Assembly (NCBI GenBank): GCA_963930645.1
Contig: OZ005661.1
Coordinates: 196,205,532-196,269,531 of the forward strand
Source of the DNA: Salticus scenicus
Lineage: Eukaryota > Arthropoda > Arachnida > Araneae > Salticidae
Reading direction: 5' to 3'
Length of the DNA: 64,000 nucleotides
The position numbers and the translations under genes were made by a program. Below are positions 34,650 through 45,974 of the stretch, in pieces. The notes under the pieces were generated by a model, which was not told the origin of the DNA, did not search any database, and saw only the letters and a program-made list of their open reading frames with translations. The first letter of the stretch is position 1. Every line of letters starts with the position of its first letter.

Positions 34650-35180
34650 GGAGTGAGGCGATAAGATATGGAGTAGATCTACTCATTCAATTCCTGTAGT
34701 TCCTGTTACAAGTCTTCACTTTAAATAATCCACTCCATAACTTAGCGCATCACTCTTATAGATACAATTTCTACTGCACCGTCTTTGTAACCTTGAATGT
34801 TCTGACCCTTTATGTTTCACAAATTTCTTGCTTAACGTTCATCTTTTAAGAAAACTCTACCATAGTTTCGCATTTCCCGCTTATGGATTTTTAGTTTGAC
34901 GGCACCACCTTGCTGGCCTAGTAAGATTTTAAATTTTGCGTTTCCAATAACTCCTACAGATTTATTGTAATAAATAATAAACCAATTAAACCTTTTCAAC
35001 TTCAGGAAATGTGGATTTGTTGTGGTGAAGTACTTTCTATTTAGGGGATCCCCCTCATCACCAACACCTATCCACTGGTGGTGCTTGGCTTTTGTGAACT
35101 TCTGCAGAAACAAATTTATTCATATATATTCCTGCTAAAGGACTGCTCACCTATACAGAAATATGTGAAGTTTGTTATGC
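34650..35180. other. Unassigned segment
   Basis: A 93-codon minus-strand frame (34832-35113) includes QQGGAVKLKIHKREMRNYGR. I do not recognise it, and stops close it on both sides. The base composition is a little higher in GC than its surroundings, so a decayed element is possible. Confidence 0.3.
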
Positions 35181-35184
35181 GTTT

Positions 35185-36110
35185 AATGTTAGAGCCCAGT
35201 TCAAACATTAATAGTTAACTGCAGATATAATGAAATTTAGTGTAATAAGGAAAGAGTAATTAATTGTATTTTTAAATTATTCATTAATTTTACAGTCCAG
35301 TGCAAATACTACCAATTCATTGTACATGAAATCAATATTAGTGAAATAAACAACGAGTATTTAATTGCATTTATTTAGATCCGAATTCAAGCATATTTTT
35401 ATTCATTGCAGATAAAATCAAATTAAGTGTAATTAACAAAGTTTATTTAATTGCATTATTAAAGTATTCATTATTATTATAGTCCAGTTCCAACATTACC
35501 ATATCATTGCAGATAAAATTGAGTTGAATGTAATGGAAAAAAATAATAATAATTGCATTTCTAATGTACTCTTTAATTTCAAAGTCCAGTTTAAACACTA
35601 TTAATTCGTAGTAGATTAAAACAAATTTAGTGTAATAAACAAAACGTATTTAATTGCTTCATTAAAGTATTCATTATTATGAGAGTCCAGTTTTAACACT
35701 GCCATTTCATTGTAGATAAAATCCAATTGAGTGTAATACCATAGCCTCCTTAACTAGATGCCTGTCGCGTAGCTCGGAAACTAGGCAACAGTTGAAGCGG
35801 TAGGCAGCGCCATCTGGTACAGATTGCGCTACTTTTTTATTCAACAGCCACCAAAAATCTTTAAAAGTGGGATATGATACATAAAAGGCGAATAGAATCG
35901 AAGAAACGTCGATTATATATATCATGTATCACTTCTTTAATTTATTGGTGACAATTGAATAAACAAGTCCTATAATCTGTACTAGATGGCGCTGTCTACC
36001 GTTTCAACTGTTGCCTAGTTTCCGAGCTACGCGACAGGCATCTAGTTAAGGAGGCTATGGTAATACACAATGAGTGTTAAATATAATTGAATATGATTAC
36101 AAGATTAATT
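35185..36110 (+). repeat. ~110-bp tandem array interrupted by a MITE
   Basis: About five to six units with AGTCCAGTT..A.CA(T/C)T, CATTGCAGATAAAAT-type, TAGTGTAATAA-type and TATTTAATTGCATT-type blocks from 35185 to 35738. After the MITE (35739-36060) the unit resumes with TAATACACAATGAGTGTTAA. Confidence 0.75.
35739..36060. mobile_element. MITE with ~60-110-bp inverted ends
   Basis: Left CCATAGCCTCCTTAACTAGA, right mirror CTAGTTAAGGAGGCTATGG. The inverted match extends through GCGTAGCTCGGAAACTAGGC and AGATGGCGCT-type sequence. Flanks TAATA and TAATA give a 5-bp duplication, or TA if the end is read differently. A 72-codon frame inside (35707-35925) has no recognisable domain. Confidence 0.85.
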
Positions 36111-36187
36111 TTGTACATAAATACTTTTGTGCATTTAGATATCAATGCACGTTTTGAAATTTATTATAATACTTTTTAAAAGCATTC

Positions 36188-36190
<3 letters not shown>

Positions 36191-36254
<64 letters not shown>
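36191..36254. repeat. TA microsatellite
   Basis: Uninterrupted TA repeats over about 60 bases. Confidence 0.95.
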
Positions 36255-36255
<1 letters not shown>

Positions 36256-36259
36256 CCAA

Positions 36260-37780
36260 TAATTTGGCACAATATTATAAAATAGCTAGCTAATAGTTTA
36301 TTTCTGCTAGTTCAATGTGTTTTTTCTCCTACAATAGCCTCGAGTGATTTTTCAATAGTTCCAGCTTCTCTGACTTTTTTTGGCTCCTTGGTCCAACCTT
36401 CACCCATAGATATAGTAATAAGACATAGATTGATCAGCGAGAGGGAAAAAGTGAGGCCTTTTTTTTCGGGAAAAGTCACTCTAATGGCTGCCTTTCCCCG
36501 AGTAAATCACACACCACACACAGGAGTACACACGGATAATTTAGTAAATAAAATTTATGAATAATTTGTTTACTAAAGGTGAATGAAAAACTCCAGATAC
36601 AGTTTCAAATTCATTATACTTTTTTTCAATACTCTGTAATGGCTGATTTTAGAACTTTTTTTCGGCATCAAAATTTTTTGCTCGATAACATGGGGATGAT
36701 AGATCTTTATATATTACTATATCTATGCCTTCACCGGACTTCTAATCGACTTTGCTGCTATTCAAGTTATTAAAAGACTCAACTGTTGACTGTGAAAGGA
36801 AAATTATTTAAAAACTGCTCATTTAATTCAGTAATGAATGTCCCTGATGATGCTTTGGAATTTCAAAGCAAAATATTAGGATAATATTTTTAATTTTTTT
36901 TAAATTACGTATTTTTAAGGTGTTTTTAATAAAAATAAAAAACGACACGTGTTTAATTAACACTTTTTTAAAGATATTGTTTATATCTCAAATGTAATTT
37001 TAGCTATATATTCACAGTTCTGTATGATCTGGATCAACAATGAATCAACGTTGAATAATTATTATAACCATTTCAAATAAATTATATAGTGTATAGAATT
37101 AATAGGAATTAAGTATCTTTCATATGTAAATTATTGTTTAAATTTTATTTAAAGAAAATGCAACAGCTGTTATTGTTAAAGAAAACGATTTAGTAGAAAA
37201 TTAAATGCTTTTGAAATATAACCAGCAGTAATTAATTAACCACTATTAAAATATCAAAGAAATGATTTTCTATTGTATGTCCTGGGTTTACAATTTTTGT
37301 AATACATTTTTCTGTTCGTAAATTGCATCTAATGGTTTAAAATATTAGTTTATAATCTTAGATATTCTAGTGTGATCACAAAGTAACTAGGATTGTAGAT
37401 TAAAAAATATATCTGTTTATTGGTCAAAATGCATTGCATCTGTCTAAAATTAATACCTTTTCTGACTATAATGTACTTCTGTCGTTTGCTTTTATAAATC
37501 CTTTACTCTTAAGAGTTTACTTATTTTACATGACACGGTATGTAGAAATCCATATTTACATGATATTGAATATAGGGAGTTTATATCAAGTATTATCTGC
37601 ATTAAGCACATCTTAACATAAACGGATATCATCAGTGATAGACATAGATAGCTAACATATGTACTTAAACGCCTTCCTGCATCACTTAATCTGGTGTTCT
37701 ATAATACGAGTAATGCGAATGCATTTAGCATGTATTTTCAAGACTTACGGCTTATTAACTATATTAACATACTAGTGTTA
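36260..37780. other. No gene seen
   Basis: AT-rich. A slightly GC-richer patch at 36400-36540 is not recognised. Confidence 0.5.
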
Positions 37781-37786
37781 CAATTT

Positions 37787-39560
37787 CCCCTGTGATGTGA
37801 AAGTTCTATAGTTACTCATGTATATTCCAGTTTAATCAATTATTATGTACCAGAATTAGGAACAGAACAATTTGTGATATTGGTACTGTATACTCGATGA
37901 GCTTAGCACAAATTTAAAAATACGGGCAGGAAAGGATTTCACTTTTGCAATAAATATGGATATTTTTTATTTTAATTTATTTTTCGTGATGCGATTTAAT
38001 TCCCCCTGTGATGTGAAAGGTCTATAGCTACTCATGTATATTCCAGTTTAGTCAATTATTAGGTACCAGAATTAGAAATAGAACAATTTGTGATATTGGT
38101 ACTGTATACTGGATGAGCTTAGAACAAATTTAAACTAGTTGGCATAGGTGGACTCTGCTCAGTTCCCCATCATATTTATGTTCTCATAAATTTCTAGTGC
38201 GAGACATATTATAATCATGTTAAAAGAAATGAATTTGACCAAACCTTGATACAGTGACAGAATGAAATCCCCGCCTAGTAGGCTATCCACCGTTCACTTC
38301 GATATATTTATCTTATTCTAATCTATTAATTTATTTTATCAGGGTCAATTCTGTTGTTTAGTTTTCATGCTACTATTTCCAATGCAATAATCCTCAAAAT
38401 TCATATTTATATGAAAAATTTACAATTTCGCTAGGTTAATAAAATTGTAAATTACGAATAATTTACGAAATTTTCCTATTAGTATATTTGTATGCAATCA
38501 TGTTCAAAGAAGTATCATAAATGTAATTTCGAAGTTGTCTAATGTATTTATGATTCTCAAAATGGAAGTTTATGCTCAATTTTTACTTATTCTGACATGT
38601 TAAGTAAATCGTAAATTCCAAATAACTTACGAATTTTTTAAATTGGAAAAATCATAGTCTATGATATTCATGCCAGTATCCAGAATAATATTTAATAAGT
38701 GGTTTGACATCTTTACGATGAAAATACCCCTCAAGATTGACGTTTATGTGAAATTTTGCTCTATTCTGCCATGTTAAGAAATTCGTAATTTTTGAATAAC
38801 TTTCGAAAGTTTTATATTGGAAAATTCACAGTCATTAATATTCATGCCAGTGTTCTAAATAATATTTCAAAAGTAGTCTGACATCTTTACGATGAAAATA
38901 TCTCTCAAAATTGACGTTTATGTGAAATTTTCCCCTATACTGCCATGTTAAGAAATTCGTAAATTTCCAATAACTTGCGAAATTTTCAAAGTAGCATATT
39001 TATAGTTACTGATGTTCATTCCGTCATAAAAACTAATATTTTAAAACTGGTCTGACATTTTTACAGTAAAAAGTTTCCATTTAATGCACGTTTAAGTGAA
39101 ATTTTGTCCTATTCTCCCATGTTAAGAAAATCGTAAATCTCTCATAACTTGCGAACTTTTTAATTCGAATGTTGCAAATAAATAGGGTTCTTGCCAGTAT
39201 CGAAAGTAATATTTTAAAACTGATCTCACCTCTCTGCGATCATTTGTTTGTGAGAAATCATGTTAACAGACTAACAAACTAACGGACTAGCACACTAACG
39301 GACTGTCACACTAACGGACTAACATACTAACGGACTAACACACTAACAGACACCCTACAGACAGACACCATACAAATTTTGTCATTTTCGGATTCCTCAC
39401 ACCTGAAAACGTATAAAAAAGTAAAAAAAACGAGGTCGAAAATTTTCACGATTACCTAAGTTCCCCGTACCTATAGTATGATGGGGAACTAAAATATGGG
39501 CAGGAAATGTTTTCACTTTGACAATAAATATGGGTATTTTTTTTTTCTAATTTATTTTTC
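37787..39560 (+). repeat. Tandemly duplicated ~210-bp segment, second copy interrupted
   Basis: CCCCTGTGATGTGAAAG, ATTCCAGTTTA, GGTACTGTATACT.GATGAGC and GGGCAGGAAA..TTTCACTTT recur at 37795-37990 and 38003-38140 plus 39488-39570. The second copy is split by the element at 38144-39486. Confidence 0.8.
38144..39486 (-). mobile_element. Hairpin-ended repeat element, family E
   Basis: It interrupts the second 210-bp copy, so both boundaries can be read by comparison with the intact first copy. AGTTCCCCATCAT lies near its left side and ATGATGGGGAACT closes its right side. The right end folds as GTTCCCC(N)GGGGAAC. About four ~165-bp units (38560-39240) carry CATGTTAAGAAATTCGTAA, CATGCCAGT and CTTTACGATGAAAAT blocks. 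A 10-mer array (ACTAACGGACT) lies at 39270-39350 beside ACAGACAGACACC. No coding frame. Confidence 0.75.
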
Positions 39561-39569
39561 GTGATAGAA

Positions 39570-40060
39570 TTATGTATTTGAATTTATTTTTCTTTGCTAG
39601 ACAATATCACATTACTTTTTCTTAGTTTAGTGAAACAGTAGAATAAAACTTCAAAATTATATTAAAAGAAAAATGGATAAACAGATTAAGGAATAGTGTG
39701 GTTTATAATCAAAAACCAATTACCAATTGTAGACACAATTCAGTGTCAAATAATATCCTAATAACTTCCAGAAGAATAAAAGAAGATCCATTGAAGGTTA
39801 TTCATAAAATTTCATACATTATCTGTTACACTATGATGTGCAATAAGATCATTTTAATATTAAAAGTGTAAAAGTATTTAAAATAAATTTAATTTTATAG
39901 GTATTATTATTATTTTTTTCTAGTTCGGACAATTATTAATGATTAATGTAATTTATGTTTAAGTTTCAACCGTCGAAATTTTTTGCCTGGAAATGCAAAC
40001 TGTGACCAATGACCATTTTGGGAAAATCAGTTAAATATATTGAATTACAGGAAACTCTTT
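39570..40060. other. No gene seen
   Basis: AT-rich filler between repeats. Confidence 0.45.
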
Positions 40061-40188
40061 TAAGAGGTTAGTTATTTTACTAGCAATGGTAAAGGTTTTA
40101 AGTCGAAGCTTCAATTCGTTTGTCATTATCTCTAGCAAGATGTTTTATTCTAAAACGTCCTTCTCTTTTGAAGTCCTGAAAAAAATAA

Positions 40189-40422
40189 TATTATATTAAG
40201 GAACATAAACGCTCATATAAAACAGAAGATTTAAGATCGAAACTCTTAATCCATTCTCTCATTTGCGATCATATTCCTGATTTTGACAACTTTAAAATTT
40301 TAGCCTCTAATGTAAATATATATGAATCCCGTATTTTTCTAGAGGGCCCTTTTACTAAAATGCAACATACTGCCTTGAACGAGGCTAAAGCTATTCCTCC
40401 TCAGTATATAATCTTGTTATGA
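40189..40422 (+). pseudogene. Penelope-like GIY-YIG endonuclease, C-terminal fragment
   Basis: The frame reads YYIKEHKRSYKTEDLRSKLL, then IPDFDNFKILASN, ESRIFLEGPFTKM and IPPQYIILL before TGA at 40420-40422. This matches the C-terminus of Penelope-like proteins: the EH.R basic motif, then H...H..DF.N..IL, then R...EA-type and the terminal P..Y..LL. The GIY-YIG signature itself is upstream and lost to a frameshift or truncation near 40188. The domain nicks DNA for target-primed reverse transcription. No ATG; 77 codons against ~700-900 in a complete protein. Upstream (40080-40185) I see only loosely matching sequence in another frame. Confidence 0.75.
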
Positions 40423-40460
40423 TGTATTATGAATTTTTGTAAATGTTGTGCTTCTATGCT

Positions 40461-40504
40461 TGACACTGAGGAGGGCTAGTGTTCTAGCCAAAACGTCTGT
40501 CGTG
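40461..40504 (+). ncRNA. Hammerhead-ribozyme-like motif, probably inactive
   Basis: CTGAGGAG (CUGANGA core), a 6-bp stem GGCTAG/CTAGCC with loop TGTT, then AAAAC and GTC. Hammerhead ribozymes are known in Penelope-like elements. The expected GAAAC box is AAAAC here, which replaces the catalytic G12, so activity is unlikely. Confidence 0.4.
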
Positions 40505-40599
40505 TATTTTAATGATTTAATTAAAATGTATTTTTAAAGTTTTAACATTTTTGTATTCATAATCTCATTTTAAATGTCACGTTTTTTTTTTTTTTTTAT

Positions 40600-40854
40600 A
40601 TATATATTATATAAAAATGAAAAAAATAAAAATAAAAAAGCAGTCTATTGATATTTTTATTCCTCTATAATAACAATAATTAGTAATTTCTGTATAAAAA
40701 TACCCGTTATAATTACTACGCCTTATTTGAAAAACAGAAAATAAAAGAGAAAATAAAATGTTGAAATTTTTGACTAAAAGAGATTTTATTTATTTATTTT
40801 ATGTATGATCTGAAAATTATTCATTTAGTGCAGTTCTTTGAAAAAAAAATAATG

Positions 40855-40891
<37 letters not shown>

Positions 40892-42185
40892 CACGAAGAT
40901 AATTTATAATTGTGATTTTCAAAGGAGTATCGGATACAATTCACAGATAATACACGGTAATGTATAATTCGTATTACCAGAAAAATAAAGGTTTTTAAAC
41001 ATATAATTCTCAGATTGTAGACAGAAAATTAGCAATTCTAACAACAGCATCTTTCTGAATTTTCACGGCATTTTCTAGGGTTTCTTTTTACAACAGCCCT
41101 GTATATTTAAGCAAATAAATTATGAAAAAAATGTGATAACATTTTCAAATGCACCGTTGAACATTATTTATTAAAAATGCTAATATTTCATCAGATGTTT
41201 AACATTTTTATAATCTGATTGCCGTACGTTGTTGTTGTATCAAATGTCAGCACATTGGATCTTTCGATTTTATTTAAGAAGCTTTTTTATTTTCTAAATT
41301 GCTTGAGTTATTCTCATACACATAAATTCGGGTAATAAAATAAGCATCATAATAATACCAGTATCAATTCATTTCAAGCACAACTTTTTAATCAGTTACC
41401 CCAAACATTATATTTTCTGAATATGTTACTAATCCTATTTTTGCTTTCGGGACAAAACTATCGCTGAACTGTATGAGATAGCGCGTGTTCGTTATTCCTT
41501 TGTAGTTTCAGAATGAATTGTCAAAAAGGCTTTGTTTGTAGAGATGATTCAGAAAATTATTAAAATTTGAACTATCCGGTTATTTTTGAAAATATAATAT
41601 ATAAGTCTTACACATACATACTCGGAGAAAACTCTTCAATGAACTTTATCATGTAATGTCATAAAACCCTTCACACGTGACCTTTTCAGGGAAAACTGCA
41701 ACATTATAATATTTATAATTGTATTGTATGGAGAAATGTTTGCATTTTGTATGGAAATATTAGTGTCCTTTGGGAAAATTCACGGTGAAATGGAATATAA
41801 AAAATCCCATAATTATTTAGCATCGAGATATATATATATATATATATAGTCCATTATCTATTTTATTATAAAGCTAATGCCGAATCTTTATCTGTTAAAG
41901 TTAACTCTTATTTTGCTTTTCACAAAATTACAGTTTTAAAATAATAAGTATTCCTAATCAATAATGAAAATTAAAAATTTTAAGATGTTAGGTGGATATT
42001 ATATTTCAAGAGAGGTTCTTCACTGAATTTTCATATGAAATTATTTATAAATTTGTTTTCCCTTTTAACAATATTTAAATCACATTCCTTTAGAGTTTAG
42101 TAAAACAAATATGCTGTAGTCCTCACAATATTTTATTCACTATCTTTCGATATAACCTACGAATAAGAATGCACAAAAATTCAAT
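40600..42185. other. No gene seen
   Basis: AT-rich with poly-T (40582-40597) and TA runs at 40860-40889 and 41830-41847. Nothing recognised. Confidence 0.5.
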
Positions 42186-42189
42186 CAAC

Positions 42190-42860
42190 ATGGTTCCTCA
42201 CAAAAGAAAAGTTTTACACACGCAGTTTGGTGCTATTTTATACAAGAGTCGCTAACATATATCCTTCCAAAAAAATCACAGAAAATTATAAAAATCTGCG
42301 CCTCCTAACAAACAATCAATATCGAAACTAAATCAGCATTCTTATTTGTAGTGGTCATTTGATATATGAATGTTGGTGCAGTAATAAACTAGACAAGACG
42401 AGATAAACCTGACCCTAAATTGGGGAAATTTGAGAATAGCAATATTCCCTCCTCCAACAGCCAATAATATCCGAAACGGAGCCAATGTACTCGTTTGCAA
42501 TGACCATCTAAACATATAAAGTTTGGTGAACTAATAAACTAGAAAAGCTGAGATATAGCCTTAATGTAAAGGAAATGAATTTCATAAAAACAGCTTCTCC
42601 TTTAGAGAGATAAATGTCAAGATATAATCAAGATCAATTTATATCAAGGTGAACACAAATACAATTTTCCGCGAATTCCGTCCATTGTATCGCGAGATAC
42701 AGCGACCACAAAATTTTTGTCACAAACACACAGACAAATATTTTAAAAAATGGTCAAATTGGGTTTAGGAACTCTTAAAACATGTAAATTTTTCGAAAAA
42801 TGGAAGGCAAAAACTTACACGAATCAACTGCCATTTAAATGAAGGTAAAAAACAACAATA
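42190..42860 (-). repeat. Hairpin-superfamily repeat family B, copy 2
   Basis: Two ~150-bp units with TGGTG(C/A)A.TAATAAACTAGA, then GAGATA blocks. They are followed by TCGCGAGATACAGCGACCAC, CACACAGACAAATATTTT and AAACATGTAAATTTTTCGAA. The order matches 7430-7810. Confidence 0.5.
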
Positions 42861-42914
42861 TCACTCATGATCGTACAAAATGGTGCTCTTATATGTACAA
42901 ATACTTTTTGCTAA

Positions 42915-43553
42915 CTGACTGCTATACATATATAATAATGATAATCTATTAAGCATAGTAGAAGCCAAGCAACAGATACAAGGTCACTGACACGCCAATG
43001 ACCAATAAGATTAAAAATTTCTTTGAGAAAATGAAAAAAAAAAAATAATAATAATAATAATCAGTAGATGAAATACAATAATTTAAAGAAACCAGATTTA
43101 TCATTTAACTGCCTGCAAAACAAACAAATAAGTGAAGTAACACTTCAAATCTATACTAAACACTAAAAACCATAAAATTCATCAAAATTTACGAAAAATA
43201 ATTTAAGAATCCCAAGATAGGAAGGAAGGAGGCACGCGGCAAGACTTGTGACTTGCCTGTGGGGTTAAACTAGTTTCACGACGGCAACACTCACCCAGCC
43301 TGCCACGACCAGAACAGGAGTCATATGGACCCAAAAAAGCAAAACCTCAAAGCAGATGAATAACAATGAAACCACGAAGCAACAGCGAAATTCACTGATT
43401 GATTACATTGTGTTTAATAGCATAATTAGAACCTTAAGAATAGTTGACAACTCAAAAAAGAAGAAACTGAAATTCGAATGGAAAAAGAAAGTTTGCATAG
43501 TAATACACAGTAAATGCAACAAGCCTTCTGCTTTTTTTTTTTTTTTTTTTTTT
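42915..43553 (-). repeat. ~630-bp interspersed repeat family G, copy 2
   Basis: Reverse-strand counterpart of 28016-28655: GAAGCCAAGCAACAGATACA, GACTTGCCTGTGGGGTTAAA and GCAACAAGCCTTCTGC, then poly-T. Confidence 0.7.
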
Positions 43554-43904
43554 ATTTCACCCAACCATCCAGCCTTACAAATACACTAAGCGACAAAAAA
43601 AAAAAAAAAAAAAAAAAAAAAAGCCGTCCTGCAGAAAAAATTACTTATACCTTTTTTTATTTATAATAACTTTAAAATTAAGGGTTGAAACAAATAAAAC
43701 TGTCTTGTTTGCATAATACCAAAGGAATGAAATGATACCTATGTATATTTTCGGTATAATAATACGCTTTATTATACTCTAAAAGAATCTGCATAAAACT
43801 TTCGTTTTAAACATTATGCAATAACCATACGCTTTGTATTCTATTATGATTTATTATATGAAATAAAGAAGTCATATTTTAATATATGAAATAAATAATA
43901 TATA

Positions 43905-43992
43905 TTTGTTAATTAATATATATTGTATATTAATATTGTTAATTAATATATATTGTATATTAATATTGTTAATTAATATATATTGCATTTAA
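43905..43992. repeat. 32-bp tandem repeat
   Basis: Three near-identical units of TTAATTAATATATATTGTAT followed by ATTAATATTG. Confidence 0.85.
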
Positions 43993-44414
43993 TATATATT
44001 TAATATATTTGTTAGATATAAACAATTTTGTATTAAAAATATGTATTCTGTATTGGGTTAATTCCACCTTTATGAGGAATTACTGCTTTAATGCAAAATG
44101 TCGTAGTATTATACAGTGGTTTAATGTAAATCTCATAAATTTTAATGTGCAAAATATCACAAATAATTTTTTCTAGTTCTGGCAGAGTTGTCAGCAGCAA
44201 ATTTCGAATCCTCTCCCCTCTCTCTCGCCTTTTTTTATAGACGAAACATTTTCGAGTGGATCGCGATTAGGACTATTTCCATGTCTGGTAAAGAAGAAAT
44301 TCTGCTATATCTTTTGCAGGATTTAACTTAAAGTGAAAAAAAGATATGATTACTTACAGATATATAGGTTCTCGTGGCATGGATAGGAAATTTTGACAAT
44401 TTGAAAGGAATAAA

Positions 44415-44969
44415 CTTACCACAGACGCCGTGCAGTAAGGTGCATTATAATCTTGAAATGCTGTTTGCAGAAATGTCCAAGATACCTACAAAATAGTCGG
44501 TCAGGCACCAATTTTATAAAAACTGTGTTTTATTTCGAGTTAATTGATCCCTTGAGCATAAAAATTTACTCGACTCTTTGAAAAGTTATGCACCTTCGTA
44601 CCATAATGTACGGAGAATGTATCACTGTTTTAAAAGTGCGATTTTCATTAAGATGATGATATTTTCGTTGTCAGATCTGTTTGTTTTCTGTAGTTCGAAA
44701 TAATTTAAACTTGACACTTCAGAGAGAACCAGTTCAGCCCAATAATTAACTAATCATTTTTTAATTTTTTTAGCCATCTGAGGTGTTGCTTTCCTAATTC
44801 TCTTCACTCTGAATGGAATTTTTTCAAGTTTTCTGTCATTTAAACCTCCTTTGTTTAATAGTTTCTGCACTGCAGTCAAACAAATTATGCTGCTAAACAC
44901 TTTTTCTGAATCTCTTTTATGTTCTAAACGTAATACAAACCGATTATTTAAGCAATAGCTTTTTAACAT
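44415..44969 (-). pseudogene. Tc1-like transposase, multiply disrupted
   Basis: A 71-codon frame (44754-44969) contains TAVQKLLNKGGLNDRKLEKI then PF, matching the T...L...GL.GR..R.KP linker between the DNA-binding and catalytic regions of Tc1 transposases. Below it, other frames show WAELVLSE (Tc1 W..V.FSDE) and, at about 44420-44462, KIIMHLTAR, a ruined version of the Q.DNA..H.A catalytic block. Several frameshifts and stops separate these pieces. The catalytic aspartates are no longer in one frame. Dead copy inside its own TIRs. Confidence 0.7.
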
Positions 44970-45524
44970 ACGGTTATCTCGCTTGGATGAGCAACATGGC
45001 CGCCTAAAGCCAAATTTCCAGTTTAAATGGCCAAAATCTTTTATATCTTGCTAAAAAACATTTTACCAATATTTCGTTTTCATTTAATTATTTTGCCATC
45101 TCACGTATTAAAATATTTTTTTTTTCATTCAAAAATTAATACTTTGGCTAAAATTTTGGCAAAAATTAATACTAATGGTATCATTTTGGCTAATTTTGGC
45201 AAATTTTGTCAAATTTAAATTTTGGCTAATTTTGGCAAAAATTAATACTAATGGCATCATTATCTGCCTTATTCTTACCATTTTTGACACAATTTTTAAC
45301 ATTACAATTTTCCTGACAATTGCAATTTGTTTTTAACACTGGACTCAATGCTAAAGTGTATGTGGAGTACAATATAATAAAATTTGCTTTTTAAACAATA
45401 AAATTGGTGGTTGTAGAAGGTAAAAAAGAAAATATCCAAGTGCAGCGTTTTTTTTTTTTTTTTTTTTTTCTCGCTTAGTGTATATAATTTTACAATTACT
45501 CGTTATAAATAATTACGTTTGCCT

Positions 45525-45790
45525 CCCAGGTAAAAAAAAAAAAAAATCAGCGATAAATCTTTAGGTATACTGCAGGTATTTTGGACTTTTTATAAAATTT
45601 TTAGGTATTCTGAAGAAAAATAAAATCAGTGGGTTTCGTTTTGGACATATGAGGATTTTTGAAGGATTTATAAAGGTTTATTTCAGGAAGTCCGAAACAC
45701 CTACAAATTACCTTCAGGAAAGGTCCGAAATCCCTGCAGGTTTCCTGAAAATGTCTTCACAGGTTTTTTGCTGATTTTGTTTACCCGGGC
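45525..45790. mobile_element. MITE with CCCAGGTAAA-type inverted ends
   Basis: Left CCCAGGTAAA.. with ATCAGC, right mirror GCTGATTTTGTTTACCCGGG. Inside are repeated GGTAT.CTG(C/A)AG, TTTCAGGAA and CCTGCAGG-type motifs in both orientations. Target duplication not resolved. Confidence 0.65.
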
Positions 45791-45974
45791 TGTATTACAC
45801 CAAAATTTGTCTTATATTGATTTAAAAAAAAAAAATCGCAATTGTGTAGGAATGTATGGAGCGATATTAAACAGAAACTGAAAGCTATTACATAATTTAC
45901 ATCAAAATGCAACTACACATGTATTTATATGAAATTATATGCATTAGAGTTTTAAAATATAGCAGCTACAATTT

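Larger units (their letters stand above)
40061..40560 (+). mobile_element. 3' end of a Penelope-like element
   Basis: Contains the C-terminal endonuclease fragment (40189-40422) and a following motif with CACTGAGGAG and CCAAAACGTC that commonly lies at the 3' side of Penelope-like elements. Severely 5'-truncated. Confidence 0.75.
43584..45480 (-). mobile_element. Decayed Tc1-like transposon
   Basis: Ends CACTAAGCGACAAAAA (left) and, mirrored, CACTAAGCGAGAAAAA (right), flanked by TA (43582-43583, 45481-45482). Long A and T runs have expanded inside both ends. A broken transposase lies on the minus strand. TA duplication and transposase motifs both support Tc1/mariner. Confidence 0.85.

Noticed and set aside
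34832..35113. 93-codon minus-strand frame as a gene
   Set aside because: No family recognised, no promoter or splice context, and it sits between two mobile elements. Kept only as an unassigned segment.
39256..39365. Short direct repeats of ACTAACGGACT as a regulatory array
   Set aside because: They occupy the place of the GTCT run next to the hairpin in related repeats. No evidence of regulatory function.
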